Below, one piece after another: positions 7,263 to 13,292 of a stretch of DNA of 13,523 bases; within the stretch, counting starts at the first letter, position 1, and each line of letters opens with the position of its first letter. This DNA comes from Erysipelotrichaceae bacterium (GTDB lineage: Bacteria; Bacillota_I; Bacilli_A; Erysipelotrichales; Erysipelotrichaceae), in NCBI GenBank assembly GCA_900754715.1, contig CAAEDX010000165.1:1-13523 (forward strand), written 5' to 3'. Under the pieces are notes generated by a model that saw nothing but the letters and a program-made list of their open reading frames with translations, had not been told where the DNA came from and searched no databases. Made by a program: the position numbers and the translations under genes.

Positions 7263-7318
7263 CAAGAAGAAGCCATAATCGAGCATGGAATGGCGAATTT
7301 GTCCGCAAACCGCTTCTG

Positions 7319-7358
7319 CCATATAAAAAAGCCCGGGACGGCGGGCTTTTTTATATGG
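7319..7358 (-). terminator. Strong Rho-independent terminator of small RNA A
   Basis: A perfect 17-bp stem: CCATATAAAAAAGCCCG on one arm (7342-7358 read on minus; the partner is 7319-7335) with a 6-base loop CCGTCC. The GC core CGGGC is followed by TTTTTTATATGG on minus. The stem is A/T-symmetric and would also terminate plus-strand transcripts. Its loop and core closely match those of the terminator at 7583-7610. Confidence 0.9.
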
Positions 7359-7500
7359 TTGTAAAGTTTCGCAAGCTCGTTATCCAAGTGTATCGAAACA
7401 GGAAGGAATGGGCTGCGGCACGCTGTTTGGTTGAGGTTTGAGAGGATCGCGCGCCGACATTGTATGGCTGTAAAACCCGTTCAGTTACCCTTGTCTAACT
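7325..7500 (-). ncRNA. Predicted small RNA A (about 175 nt), paralogous to small RNA B
   Basis: No protein gene is visible between the GTPase-NYN gene and pflA; instead there are two similar transcription units. Unit A has an extended -10 TG-A-TATAGT (7507-7512), a predicted start near 7500, and the terminator at 7319-7358. The predicted RNA begins with a small hairpin (AGTTA...TAACT). It then has C/U-rich, probably unpaired stretches such as TCCTCTCAAACCTCAACC and ATTCCTTCCTG that could pair with Shine-Dalgarno sequences. It ends with CTTTACAACCATA before the terminator. The motif TTTACARCCRTA occurs twice in A (7354-7365, 7464-7474) and once in B. Function and targets are unknown. Its promoter is flanked by two copies of the operator also found at pflB. 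Confidence 0.62.
7483..7500. promoter_or_regulatory. Operator dyad over the start site of small RNA A
   Basis: AGTTAC-CCTTGT-CTAACT, one mismatch in the dyad AGTTAG-N6-CTAACT. It covers about +1 to +18 of unit A, a position from which a bound regulator would be expected to repress. Confidence 0.55.
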
Positions 7501-7506
7501 GGCTAT

Positions 7507-7535
7507 ACTATATCACAGCTTTTTTTGAAAATCCA
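7507..7535 (-). promoter_or_regulatory. Promoter of small RNA A
   Basis: On minus: -35-like TGGATT (7530-7535), a 17-bp spacer ending in TGA, and -10 TATAGT (7507-7512). The -35 is weak and lies inside AAACACTGG (7533-7541), a block shared with the B promoter. A weak -35 with an upstream dyad suggests dependence on an activator. Confidence 0.62.
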
Positions 7536-7553
7536 GTGTTTGCTTCCCCAAAA

Positions 7554-7571
7554 AGTTAGCAATTGCTATCT
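7554..7571. promoter_or_regulatory. Upstream operator dyad of small RNA A
   Basis: AGTTAG-CAATTG-CTATCT, centred at about -62.5 from the predicted start of unit A. It matches the AGTTAG-N6-CTAACT dyad with two mismatches in the right arm, and its inner 12 bases, TAGCAATTGCTA, are a perfect palindrome. Confidence 0.6.
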
Positions 7572-7582
7572 TCAAGGCATGA

Positions 7583-7610
7583 AAAAAGATCCGGGACGGC
7601 GGATCTTTTT
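7583..7610 (-). terminator. Rho-independent terminator of small RNA B and of pflA readthrough
   Basis: On minus, AAAAAGATCCG (7600-7610) pairs with CGGATCTTTTT (7583-7593) around the loop CCGTCC, ending in six Ts. It is the first terminator after the pflA stop codon. Confidence 0.88.
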
Positions 7611-7702
7611 ACGGTTGTAAAGGTTTAAAAGGCTGGCTGTGTCATACACAGCAATAAAAGGAGAATCTTGCCAAATGACAATTCCTCATTGATCTGATCA
7701 GA

Positions 7703-7720
7703 AGTTATCACTGTCTAACC
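7703..7720. promoter_or_regulatory. Operator dyad over the start site of small RNA B
   Basis: AGTTAT-CACTGT-CTAACC covers about +1 to +18 of unit B, the same place as the downstream site in unit A. Two mismatches to AGTTAG-N6-CTAACT. Confidence 0.55.
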
Positions 7721-7726
7721 GCTTAT

Positions 7727-7755
7727 AGTATAGCATGTCCGAATCAGAATGACCA
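7727..7755 (-). promoter_or_regulatory. Promoter of small RNA B
   Basis: On minus: -35-like TGGTCA (7750-7755; 4 of 6 match TTGACA), a 17-bp spacer ending in TGC, and -10 TATACT (7727-7732). The block AACACTGG around the -35 is identical in promoter A. Confidence 0.65.
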
Positions 7756-7770
7756 GTGTTTTTTCAAAAA

Positions 7771-7788
7771 AGTTAGAATTAGCTAATT
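7771..7788. promoter_or_regulatory. Upstream operator dyad of small RNA B, overlapping the pflA stop codon
   Basis: AGTTAG-AATTAG-CTAATT, centred at about -59.5 from the predicted start of unit B. The pflA stop codon (7783-7785) lies within it. Confidence 0.6.
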
Positions 7789-8541
7789 GTTCTCTCGAAA
7801 TTTCTGATACTCTGCGGTATGCAGCATGGCGTTGGCATGATCGATCAGCGCCTGTCCCGGCGGATCGATGCCCTCCAGCGGATAATCCAGGCCAAGCTCT
7901 TTCCATTTGTATACGCCCAGCGTATGGTAAGGCAAGACCTCAAAGCGCTCGACATTGCGCAGCGTCTTGACAAAGGCATCAAGCCGGGAAAGATATTCAT
8001 CACTGTCATTGCGGGAAGGCACCAGCACATGACGGATCCATACGGGCTTGCCGATCTCACTGAGATAGCGAGCAAAGTCCAGGATATTCTCGTTTCCCCA
8101 GCCTGTCAGGAGACGGTGCTGCTCATCATCGATGTGCTTGATGTCCAGCAGCACCAGATCAGTGCTTGCCAAAAGACGCTGCAGCTTGGAGAAAAACGCG
8201 CCTTCCCGGGTGAAGGGCTGCCCGCACGTGTCGATGACCGTATGCACTCCTTCTTTTTTGGCCAGCTCAAACAGCTCGATCAGAAAATCGATCTGCAGCA
8301 GCGGCTCTCCGCCGCTGACGGTTATGCCGCCGCGATCACGCCAGTAAGAACGATAACGCAGCGCTTTTTTCAGCACTTCTGCGGGCGAAGCATCGCCTTC
8401 ACAGATCTGCCAAGTATCGGCATTATGACAAAACTGACAGCGCATGCGGCAGCCCTGCAAAAAGATGACGTAACGGATGCCCGGCCCGTCCACGGAACCA
8501 AACGTCTCTATGGAATGCACGGCCCCTTTTGATGATTCCAT
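7783..8541 (-). CDS. pflA: Pyruvate formate-lyase activating enzyme (radical SAM)
   Basis: This 252-residue glycyl-radical activase uses S-adenosylmethionine and a 4Fe-4S cluster to abstract a hydrogen from the PflB glycine. The N-terminus has VHSIETFGSVDGPGIRYVIFLQGC, and the cluster-binding C-x3-C-x2-C is GCRMRCQFCHNADTW (C31, C35, C38). The SAM motif GGITVSGGEPLLQ and the C-terminal PYHTLGVYKWKELG are typical of PflA. Two ATGs are available; AGGAG is only 1 base from the first (8547) but 7 from the second (8541), so the second is chosen. It lies 51 bases after pflB with a terminator hairpin between, so it probably gets only part of the pflB transcription. Its stop codon overlaps an operator-like dyad of small RNA B. 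Confidence 0.96.
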   Translation of the reverse strand: MESSKGAVHSIETFGSVDGPGIRYVIFLQGCRMRCQFCHNADTWQICEGDASPAEVLKKALRYRSYWRDRGGITVSGGEPLLQIDFLIELFELAKKEGVHTVIDTCGQPFTREGAFFSKLQRLLASTDLVLLDIKHIDDEQHRLLTGWGNENILDFARYLSEIGKPVWIRHVLVPSRNDSDEYLSRLDAFVKTLRNVERFEVLPYHTLGVYKWKELGLDYPLEGIDPPGQALIDHANAMLHTAEYQKFRENN

Positions 8542-8560
8542 CTTCATTCTCCTCTCTTGA

Positions 8561-8588
8561 AAAAAGGTCTGTGGAAACAGACCTTTTT
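8561..8588 (-). terminator. Terminator or attenuator between pflB and pflA
   Basis: AAAAAGGTCTG and CAGACCTTTTT form a perfect 11-bp stem around a 6-base loop, followed on minus by further Ts. It begins 4 bases after the pflB stop. A hairpin here lowers pflA relative to pflB, which suits an enzyme/activase pair needed in unequal amounts. It is symmetric and could also act on plus. Confidence 0.88.
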
Positions 8589-8592
8589 GATC

Positions 8593-10848
8593 TTACAGAT
8601 GATCGTGGCAAGTTCTGGCGATGACATCCAGCTGCTGCTCACGCGTCAGATCGATGAATTTCACGGCATATCCGGATACGCGGATCGTAAAGTTCGCGTA
8701 TTCTTCCTTTTCCGGATGCTCCATGGCGTCCTTCAGCTTCTCCACGCCGAAGACGTTGACATTCAGATGATGCGCGCCCTGATCGAAATAGCCGTCCATG
8801 GCACGGACCAGATTGTCGACACGCTCAGCCTCATCATGGCCCAGCGCGCCAGGATTGATCGTCTGCGTGTTGGAGATGCCGTCCAGCGCATATTCATACG
8901 GCAGCTTAGCTACGGAATTCAGTGATGCAAGCAAGCCATTCTGCTCTGCGCCATAAGAAGGGTTGGCCCCCGGAGAGAGCGGTTCGCCGGCCTTGCGTCC
9001 ATCCGGCATCGCGCCGGTCGCCTTGCCATAGACCACATTGGATGTAATGGTCAGGATGGAAGTCGTCGGCTCCGAGTCACGGTAAGTGTGACGCTTTTCG
9101 ATCTTGCCCATGAACGTCTTAAGCAGCCATACAGCGATATCATCGGCACGGTCATCATCATTTCCATAACGCGGGAAGTCACCTTCCACCTCATAATCGA
9201 TGACGAGGCCATCCTCATCGCGGATCGTCTTGACCTTGGCGTACTTGATGGCGCTCAAGGAATCCACGACATGAGAGAAGCCGGCGATTCCGGTCGCGAA
9301 GGTGCGGCGCACATTCGTATCGATCAGCGCCATCTGCGTTGCTTCATAATAATATTTGTCATGCATGTACTGGATCAGGTTCAGGATGTTGACATACAGA
9401 TCGGCCAGCCATTCCATCATGATGTCATAACGGTGCATGACTTCATCATAGTCCAGATACTCGCTGGTGATCGGACGATATTCCGGTCCCACCTGCGTCT
9501 TCGTCTTTTCGTCCACACCACCGTTGATGGCATACAGCAGACATTTTGCCAGGTTGGCGCGAGCACCGAAGAACTGCATCTCCTTGCCTGTCTGCGTTGC
9601 AGATACGCAGCAGCAAACCGAATAATCGTCGCCCCATACCGGACGCATCACATCATCGTTTTCATACTGCACGGAGCTGGTATCGATCGAGATCCGCGCC
9701 GCATATTTCTTGAACGGTTCCGGCAGGCGGGAGGAATACAGCACCGTCAGGTTCGGTTCCGGAGAAGGCCCCATGTTTTCCAGTGTATGCAGGAAACGGA
9801 AGCATGTCTTCGTCACCTGATGACGTCCGTCCATGCCCAGACCGGCCACATCCAGCGTTGCCCATACCGGGTCACCGGAGAACAGCTGATTGTACGAAGG
9901 GATACGGGCGAACTTCACCATACGGAACTTCATCGTCATGTGGTCGACGAGCTCCTGCGCCTCGCTCTCTGTGATCACACCGTTTTCCAGGTCACGCTCG
10001 ATATAGATATCGAGGAACGTAGAGACACGGCCGACTGACATCGCCGCGCCGTTCTGGGTCTTGATGGCAGCCAGATAACCAAAATACAGCCACTGGAACG
10101 CCTCATGCGCGTTCTTGGCCGGCTGGCTGATGTCATAGCCATAGATCGCGGCCATTTCCTTCATGCCCTTGAGCGCCTTGATCTGCTCCGCGAGCTCTTC
10201 GCGCTGACGGATGATGTCATCGCTCATCGTACCGCAGCCGCAGTTTGCCTTATCTTTTTCTTTCTCTTCGATCAGGTAATCGATGCCGTACAGCGCCACG
10301 CGGCGATAGTCGCCGACGATGCGGCCGCGGCCATAGGTATCCGGCAGTCCGGTCACGATCTTGTTGCGGCGCGCCAGACGCATTTCCGGCGTATAGGCAT
10401 CAAATACCGCCTGATTATGGGTCTTGTGATATTTGGTGAAGATCTCATGCAGCTTTTCGCTGGGCTGATAGCCATAAGTCGTGCACGCCTCTTCCGCCAT
10501 CTTGATGCCGCCATACGGCATGAACGCGCGCTTCAGCGGCTTATCGGTCTGCAGGCCGACCACTTTTTCCAGGTCCTTCAGCTCTTCTTTGATGTAGCCT
10601 GGTCCATAAGAAGTCAGCGAAGAGACGACTTCGGTCTCCATGTCAAGGACCCCGCCCTTGGCACGCTCTTCTTTCTGCAGCTTTTGCAGCTCGCCCCACA
10701 GCTTGTCGGTCGCCTCTGTCGGTCCGGCCAAAAAGCTTTCGTCGCCGTCATACGGCTTGTAGTTATTCTGGATAAAGTCGCGGACGTTTACTTCTTCTTT
10801 CCAGATCCGTCCTTTGAACCCTTCCCATTCTTTACGTTCGATATTCAT
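8593..10848 (-). CDS. pflB: Formate C-acetyltransferase (pyruvate formate-lyase)
   Basis: This 751-residue glycyl-radical enzyme converts pyruvate and CoA to acetyl-CoA and formate, the main anaerobic route to ATP-yielding acetate. The N-terminus [26 protein letters not shown] and motifs such as [27 protein letters not shown] match the PflB family. The catalytic cysteine pair lies in a CCC run, [20 protein letters not shown] (C413 and C414 by alignment with E. coli C418 and C419; C412 replaces an alanine). The radical glycine is G726 in [10 protein letters not shown] near the C-terminus. The ATG has AAGGA close by and GGAGGT 12 bases upstream. It has its own promoter with a Crp/Fnr-geometry dyad at about -61.5. 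The enzyme is destroyed by oxygen when active, so the host must be anaerobic or fermentative. Confidence 0.98.
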   Translation of the reverse strand: MNIERKEWEGFKGRIWKEEVNVRDFIQNNYKPYDGDESFLAGPTEATDKLWGELQKLQKEERAKGGVLDMETEVVSSLTSYGPGYIKEELKDLEKVVGLQTDKPLKRAFMPYGGIKMAEEACTTYGYQPSEKLHEIFTKYHKTHNQAVFDAYTPEMRLARRNKIVTGLPDTYGRGRIVGDYRRVALYGIDYLIEEKEKDKANCGCGTMSDDIIRQREELAEQIKALKGMKEMAAIYGYDISQPAKNAHEAFQWLYFGYLAAIKTQNGAAMSVGRVSTFLDIYIERDLENGVITESEAQELVDHMTMKFRMVKFARIPSYNQLFSGDPVWATLDVAGLGMDGRHQVTKTCFRFLHTLENMGPSPEPNLTVLYSSRLPEPFKKYAARISIDTSSVQYENDDVMRPVWGDDYSVCCCVSATQTGKEMQFFGARANLAKCLLYAINGGVDEKTKTQVGPEYRPITSEYLDYDEVMHRYDIMMEWLADLYVNILNLIQYMHDKYYYEATQMALIDTNVRRTFATGIAGFSHVVDSLSAIKYAKVKTIRDEDGLVIDYEVEGDFPRYGNDDDRADDIAVWLLKTFMGKIEKRHTYRDSEPTTSILTITSNVVYGKATGAMPDGRKAGEPLSPGANPSYGAEQNGLLASLNSVAKLPYEYALDGISNTQTINPGALGHDEAERVDNLVRAMDGYFDQGAHHLNVNVFGVEKLKDAMEHPEKEEYANFTIRVSGYAVKFIDLTREQQLDVIARTCHDHL

Positions 10849-10873
10849 TTTCCTTCACGCACCTCCGTCTGCT

Positions 10874-10902
10874 ATTATAAGGAATCCTCTCCCCATAATC
10901 AA
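10874..10902 (-). promoter_or_regulatory. pflB promoter
   Basis: On minus: -35 TTGATT (10897-10902), a 17-bp spacer and a consensus -10 TATAAT (10874-10879). The predicted start is near 10867, about 19 bases before the ATG. Confidence 0.8.
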
Positions 10903-10919
10903 CTGATAAACCTCACATA

Positions 10920-10937
10920 AGTTAGTTTCATCTAACT
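10920..10937. promoter_or_regulatory. Operator dyad upstream of pflB, at about -61.5
   Basis: AGTTAG-TTTCAT-CTAACT is a perfect inverted repeat (extendable by one more base pair to AAGTTAG/CTAACTT). It is centred at 10928.5, that is 61.5 bases upstream of the predicted pflB start, the classical class I site for Crp/Fnr-family activators. The arm spacing (5-bp core, 6-bp gap) equals that of TGTGA-N6-TCACA. The arm sequence is not the standard Crp or Fnr one. It has no T-tract on either side, so it is not a terminator. Confidence 0.72.
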
Positions 10938-10953
10938 TGCTTCAAACTGCCCT

Positions 10954-12003
10954 TTAGATTGTAATTGCCACTTTCATGACGTGATCCTCGCGCTGCGCAA
11001 ACAGCCGGTAGGCTTCAGCGATGTCATCCAGGGCGAAACGATGAGTGATCAAGGGCCGGGCATCGATCCTGCCCTGCGCGATGAGCGCCAGGATCTCATC
11101 ACACCAGACACCGTCGACCCCGCCGGTCTTGAATGTCAGATTCTTGCCATACATCCGCGGAAGCGGAAGCAGCTGATCCTCTTCGTACATGGCGATGACA
11201 CTGACGATGGCATTAGGACGGGCAATCTGCCATGCCAGCTGCAGCGTGTCTCTGCCGCCAGCGATCTCCAGCACCCGGTCCGCTCCCCTTCCTTCTGTAT
11301 GCCGCCGCACTTCCGCCACGGCATCACAGCGCGATGGGTCAAGGAGGATATCCGCAAGCCCCAGCTTTTCCGCGAACGCCAGCCGCTCCTCATCGATATC
11401 GATCACGATCAGCTTCACGTGCGGGATGAGCCGCAGGCACATCAGCGTGCACAGACCGGTGGGGCCCGCGCCGATCACCGCGACACGCTGCCCTGCCTCG
11501 ATCTGTGAGATCTGCGCTGCCCAATACCCGGTCGACAACAGATCCCCCGTAAACAGCGCCGCCTCATCACTGACACCTGCGGGAATGTGATTCAGCCCTT
11601 GCGCAGCATACGGGATCCGCACAAACTCAGCCTGTCCGCCATCGATGCGCCGGCCCAGCGACCAGCCGCCCAGCGGGTCGCTGCAGTTATTGACAAGACC
11701 GCGCTGACAATAAAAGCAATGCCCGCACGATGTCTCGACATTGACGCTGACGCGATCACCTGGAACAAAGCCCTGCACTGCGCTGCCCGTTTCCATGATC
11801 GTGCCGACCAGCTCATGACCAAGCGTCACCCCAACGCTTGCATCTGGCACACTGCCATGCAGGATATGCAGATCGCTGGTGCAGATGGCTGCCATGCTCA
11901 CCTTGACGATGGCCTCATGAGGCGCCTGCAGCTTCGGGATATCCTTATGCACGAGCTTTACTTGCGCGCTGCCATCCCATATCGCCGCTTTCATCTGTCG
12001 CAA
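10954..12003 (-). CDS. Zinc-dependent medium-chain alcohol dehydrogenase
   Basis: About 349 residues of the MDR superfamily. The catalytic zinc ligands are C41 (AAICTSDLH), H63-E64 (LGHELVG) and probably D154 (FTGDLLSTGYW). The structural zinc site is the four-cysteine CGHCFYCQRGLVNNC (C93, C96, C99, C107). The Rossmann fold has GAGPTG (178-183) and an acidic end of strand 2 (VIDID), which favours NAD(H). The tetrameric secondary-alcohol and butanediol-type dehydrogenases are closest in feel, but the substrate cannot be named. Start choice: AGGAGG is 8 bases from a TTG (12003), 17 from the ATG at 11994 and almost touches a GTG at 12012; TTG fits best, though ATG gives the usual MKA start. A -10 TATAAT (12033-12038) is upstream. 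No terminator follows, so readthrough towards pflB is possible. Confidence 0.92.
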   Translation of the reverse strand: MRQMKAAIWDGSAQVKLVHKDIPKLQAPHEAIVKVSMAAICTSDLHILHGSVPDASVGVTLGHELVGTIMETGSAVQGFVPGDRVSVNVETSCGHCFYCQRGLVNNCSDPLGGWSLGRRIDGGQAEFVRIPYAAQGLNHIPAGVSDEAALFTGDLLSTGYWAAQISQIEAGQRVAVIGAGPTGLCTLMCLRLIPHVKLIVIDIDEERLAFAEKLGLADILLDPSRCDAVAEVRRHTEGRGADRVLEIAGGRDTLQLAWQIARPNAIVSVIAMYEEDQLLPLPRMYGKNLTFKTGGVDGVWCDEILALIAQGRIDARPLITHRFALDDIAEAYRLFAQREDHVMKVAITI

Positions 12004-12032
12004 TGGGCTCACCTCCTCCGCCTTGCCACTCT

Positions 12033-12038
12033 ATTATA
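12033..12038 (-). promoter_or_regulatory. Probable -10 of the alcohol dehydrogenase gene
   Basis: A consensus TATAAT on minus, 16 bases before the AGGAGG of the dehydrogenase gene. No convincing -35 is seen at 16-18 bp; TTGCAC occurs too far away (23 bp). Confidence 0.45.
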
Positions 12039-12114
12039 AAGAAACAGGTCGGAAAATGATAGTGCAATGACTGAAAAACCTGCGGGGACAACCCTTTTTT
12101 CACGACCCGTTTTG

Positions 12115-12123
12115 TGATAGGAT
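12115..12123 (+). promoter_or_regulatory. Possible extended -10 promoter for the peptidase-transporter operon
   Basis: TG-A-TAGGAT on plus, about 180 bases before the peptidase ATG. No clear -35. A start at about 12130 would cut off the 5' arm of the leader helix described separately, so a start further upstream is also possible. Confidence 0.35.
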
Positions 12124-12246
12124 AAGATGCGGTGGTATTCCAGAGGGAAACTGCACAAAAAAACAGGCAGCGGAACCGGGACCGTATCAAAGCAAACGGT
12201 ACCCATGTACATCCAGCTCCTCATCGCATCTTTCTGATGCGTTTTT
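12124..12246 (+). promoter_or_regulatory. Candidate regulatory leader of the peptidase-ECF operon
   Basis: This gene-free stretch between two diverging genes contains AAGATGCG (12124-12131), perfectly complementary to CGCATCTT (12225-12232). The latter also forms the 5' arm of the terminator CGCATC-GATGCG. Between them is a stem-loop GGGACCGT/ACGGTaCCC (12178-12204, one bulge). The two helices exclude each other, as in a transcriptional riboswitch whose closing stem prevents termination. A 36-codon reading frame (ATG 12127, stop 12235-12237 in the terminator loop) overlaps it with a weak AGGA before it. No known riboswitch core is recognised. Confidence 0.4.
12225..12246 (+). terminator. First of two tandem terminator hairpins before the peptidase gene
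   Basis: CGCATC (12225-12230) pairs with GATGCG (12236-12241) around TTTCT, followed by TTTTT. It lies 55 bases before the peptidase ATG, so it ends an upstream leader transcript rather than a protein gene. Confidence 0.65.
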
Positions 12247-12251
12247 GTGCT

Positions 12252-12269
12252 GCCCTTCGCGGGCTTTTT
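12252..12269 (+). terminator. Second tandem terminator-like hairpin
   Basis: A short GCCC-TTCGC-GGGC hairpin followed directly by seven Ts. The stem is only 4 bp but all G/C. Together with the hairpin just before it, it may make termination in the leader efficient. Confidence 0.5.
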
Positions 12270-12301
12270 TTATGGAATATCATCTGACAGGAGGAATTGG
12301 C

Positions 12302-13279
12302 ATGAAAACGATCGATATCTCAGCGATACGCGGCGTCCAGGCCGGTCAGGCCACCGATGCTGAACACGGCACCGGATGCACCGTGATCCTCTGCCCGCAA
12401 GGCGCCTGTGCCGGTGTCGATGTGCGCGGCGGCGGGCCAGCGACCAGAGAAACTGACCTGCTTGATCCCCGCAACATGGTGCAGAAGATCCATGGCATCA
12501 TGCTTTCAGGAGGCAGCGCCTTCGGGCTCGATGCCGCGGCCGGCGCCATGCGCTGGCTCGAAGAAAAGGGCTGCGGATTCGCCATCGGCGGCCAGCACGT
12601 CCCGATCGTGTGCGGCGCGTCCCTGTTCGACCTCTGCGTAGGGGACGGCAGCGTGCGCCCGGATGCGCGCATGGGCTACGAGGCCTGCCAAGCGAGCGAG
12701 CGCGGCCTGCTCACCGAAGGAAATTATGGCGCCGGTACCGGCGCCAGCGTGGGCAAGCTGCTCAAGCCGGAATATGCGATGAAGTCCGGACAAGGCATGT
12801 CCGGCATCCAGGCCGGCAGCTTGCAAGTCGTGGCCATCGTGGCCGTCAATGCGTGCGGCAACGTCTGCGATCCAAAAAGCGGCAAGGCGCTCGCTGGCGT
12901 ATGCAAAGATGGGATCATCCTGGATCCGCTTGCCCTCTTCGAACAGATGGCAGATGAGGTCCGTGAGCTGCCCCAGGGCAACACGACCATCGGCTGCATC
13001 GTCACCAACGCGAAGCTGGACAAGGCCCAGTGCAACAAGATCGCGTCGATCACACATAACGCGTATGCCCGCACCATCTTCCCGGTGCACACGATGAGCG
13101 ATGGCGACACCATCTTCGTCATGTCCACCGGCGAGATCGATGCCATGCCTGATGCGGTCGGCGCCTTTGCGGTCGAAGCGATGAGCCAGGCCATCATCCG
13201 GGCCGTCACACATGCTGCACCGGCCTATGGTCTTTCCTCCTGTCAGGACATACACCGTATCCAGATGGAACGGAAGTAG
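12302..13279 (+). CDS. P1/S58 (DmpA-type) family peptidase, probable self-processing amidohydrolase
   Basis: 325 residues of the DmpA/ThnT Ntn-hydrolase family. The N-terminal GVQAGQATDAEHGTGCTVI, VRGGGPATRETDLLDP and IMLSGGSAFGLDAAAGAMRWLEEKG are family hallmarks. GNTTIGCIVTNAKLDKAQ (226-243) holds the autocleavage site: the chain should be cut between N227 and T228, exposing T228 as the N-terminal nucleophile (family members use Ser or Thr here). There is no signal peptide, so it is cytoplasmic. The start ATG has AGGAGG seven bases upstream; an in-frame extension to 12245 lies before that site and is not used. Characterised relatives are L-aminopeptidase/amidase DmpA, beta-aminopeptidases and the pantetheine hydrolase ThnT, so the substrate is uncertain. 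An ECF S component follows after 13 bases in the same operon. Confidence 0.92.
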   Translation: MKTIDISAIRGVQAGQATDAEHGTGCTVILCPQGACAGVDVRGGGPATRETDLLDPRNMVQKIHGIMLSGGSAFGLDAAAGAMRWLEEKGCGFAIGGQHVPIVCGASLFDLCVGDGSVRPDARMGYEACQASERGLLTEGNYGAGTGASVGKLLKPEYAMKSGQGMSGIQAGSLQVVAIVAVNACGNVCDPKSGKALAGVCKDGIILDPLALFEQMADEVRELPQGNTTIGCIVTNAKLDKAQCNKIASITHNAYARTIFPVHTMSDGDTIFVMSTGEIDAMPDAVGAFAVEAMSQAIIRAVTHAAPAYGLSSCQDIHRIQMERK

Positions 13280-13292
13280 AAAGGAAGAGAAT

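Larger units (their letters stand above)
7582..7720 (-). ncRNA. Predicted small RNA B (about 139 nt), in the 3' region of pflA
   Basis: Unit B has an extended -10 TG-C-TATACT (7727-7732), a predicted start near 7720, and a terminator at 7583-7610. The RNA contains a hairpin GCTGTGT-ATG-ACACAGC (7636-7652), a possibly unpaired TCTCCTTTTATTG (complementary to Shine-Dalgarno sequences), the shared motif CTTTACAACCGTA and a terminator with the loop CCGTCC, as in RNA A. It lies directly downstream of pflA with no terminator between, so it could also arise from the pfl mRNA by readthrough or processing. It resembles A in promoter, 5' end and 3' end but not in the middle, the pattern expected for paralogous regulatory RNAs with different targets. 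Confidence 0.62.

Noticed and set aside
7230..7322. N-terminal extension of the GTPase-NYN protein
   Set aside because: The extension reads through the extended -10 promoter; the ATG at 7229 has AAAGGAGG and gives the normal TetM-like beginning.
7319..7610. The two similar hairpins as remnants of an insertion sequence or as a CRISPR/REP repeat
   Set aside because: They are not spaced regularly, have no target-site duplications or transposase, and each ends a promoter-bearing unit with a T-tract.
9088..10920. Long plus-strand frames (9088-10038 and 10105-10920) opposite pflB
   Set aside because: Mirror frames of the well-conserved pflB; the second one continues through the pflB promoter and operator. 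No domain or start signal.
10919..10938. The palindrome upstream of pflB as a terminator of the alcohol dehydrogenase gene
   Set aside because: The stem is A/T-rich and is not followed by a T-run on minus; its position and its four relatives at the small-RNA promoters fit an operator better.
12009..12224. 71-codon minus-strand frame upstream of the alcohol dehydrogenase, with a hydrophobic beginning
   Set aside because: It overlaps the dehydrogenase promoter and start region, has no Shine-Dalgarno, and its composition is low-complexity intergenic reading.
12124..12246. T-box or known vitamin riboswitch before the peptidase gene
   Set aside because: No T-box AGGGTGGNACCGCG segment in the antiterminator position, and no TPP, FMN, cobalamin or THF core could be recognised.
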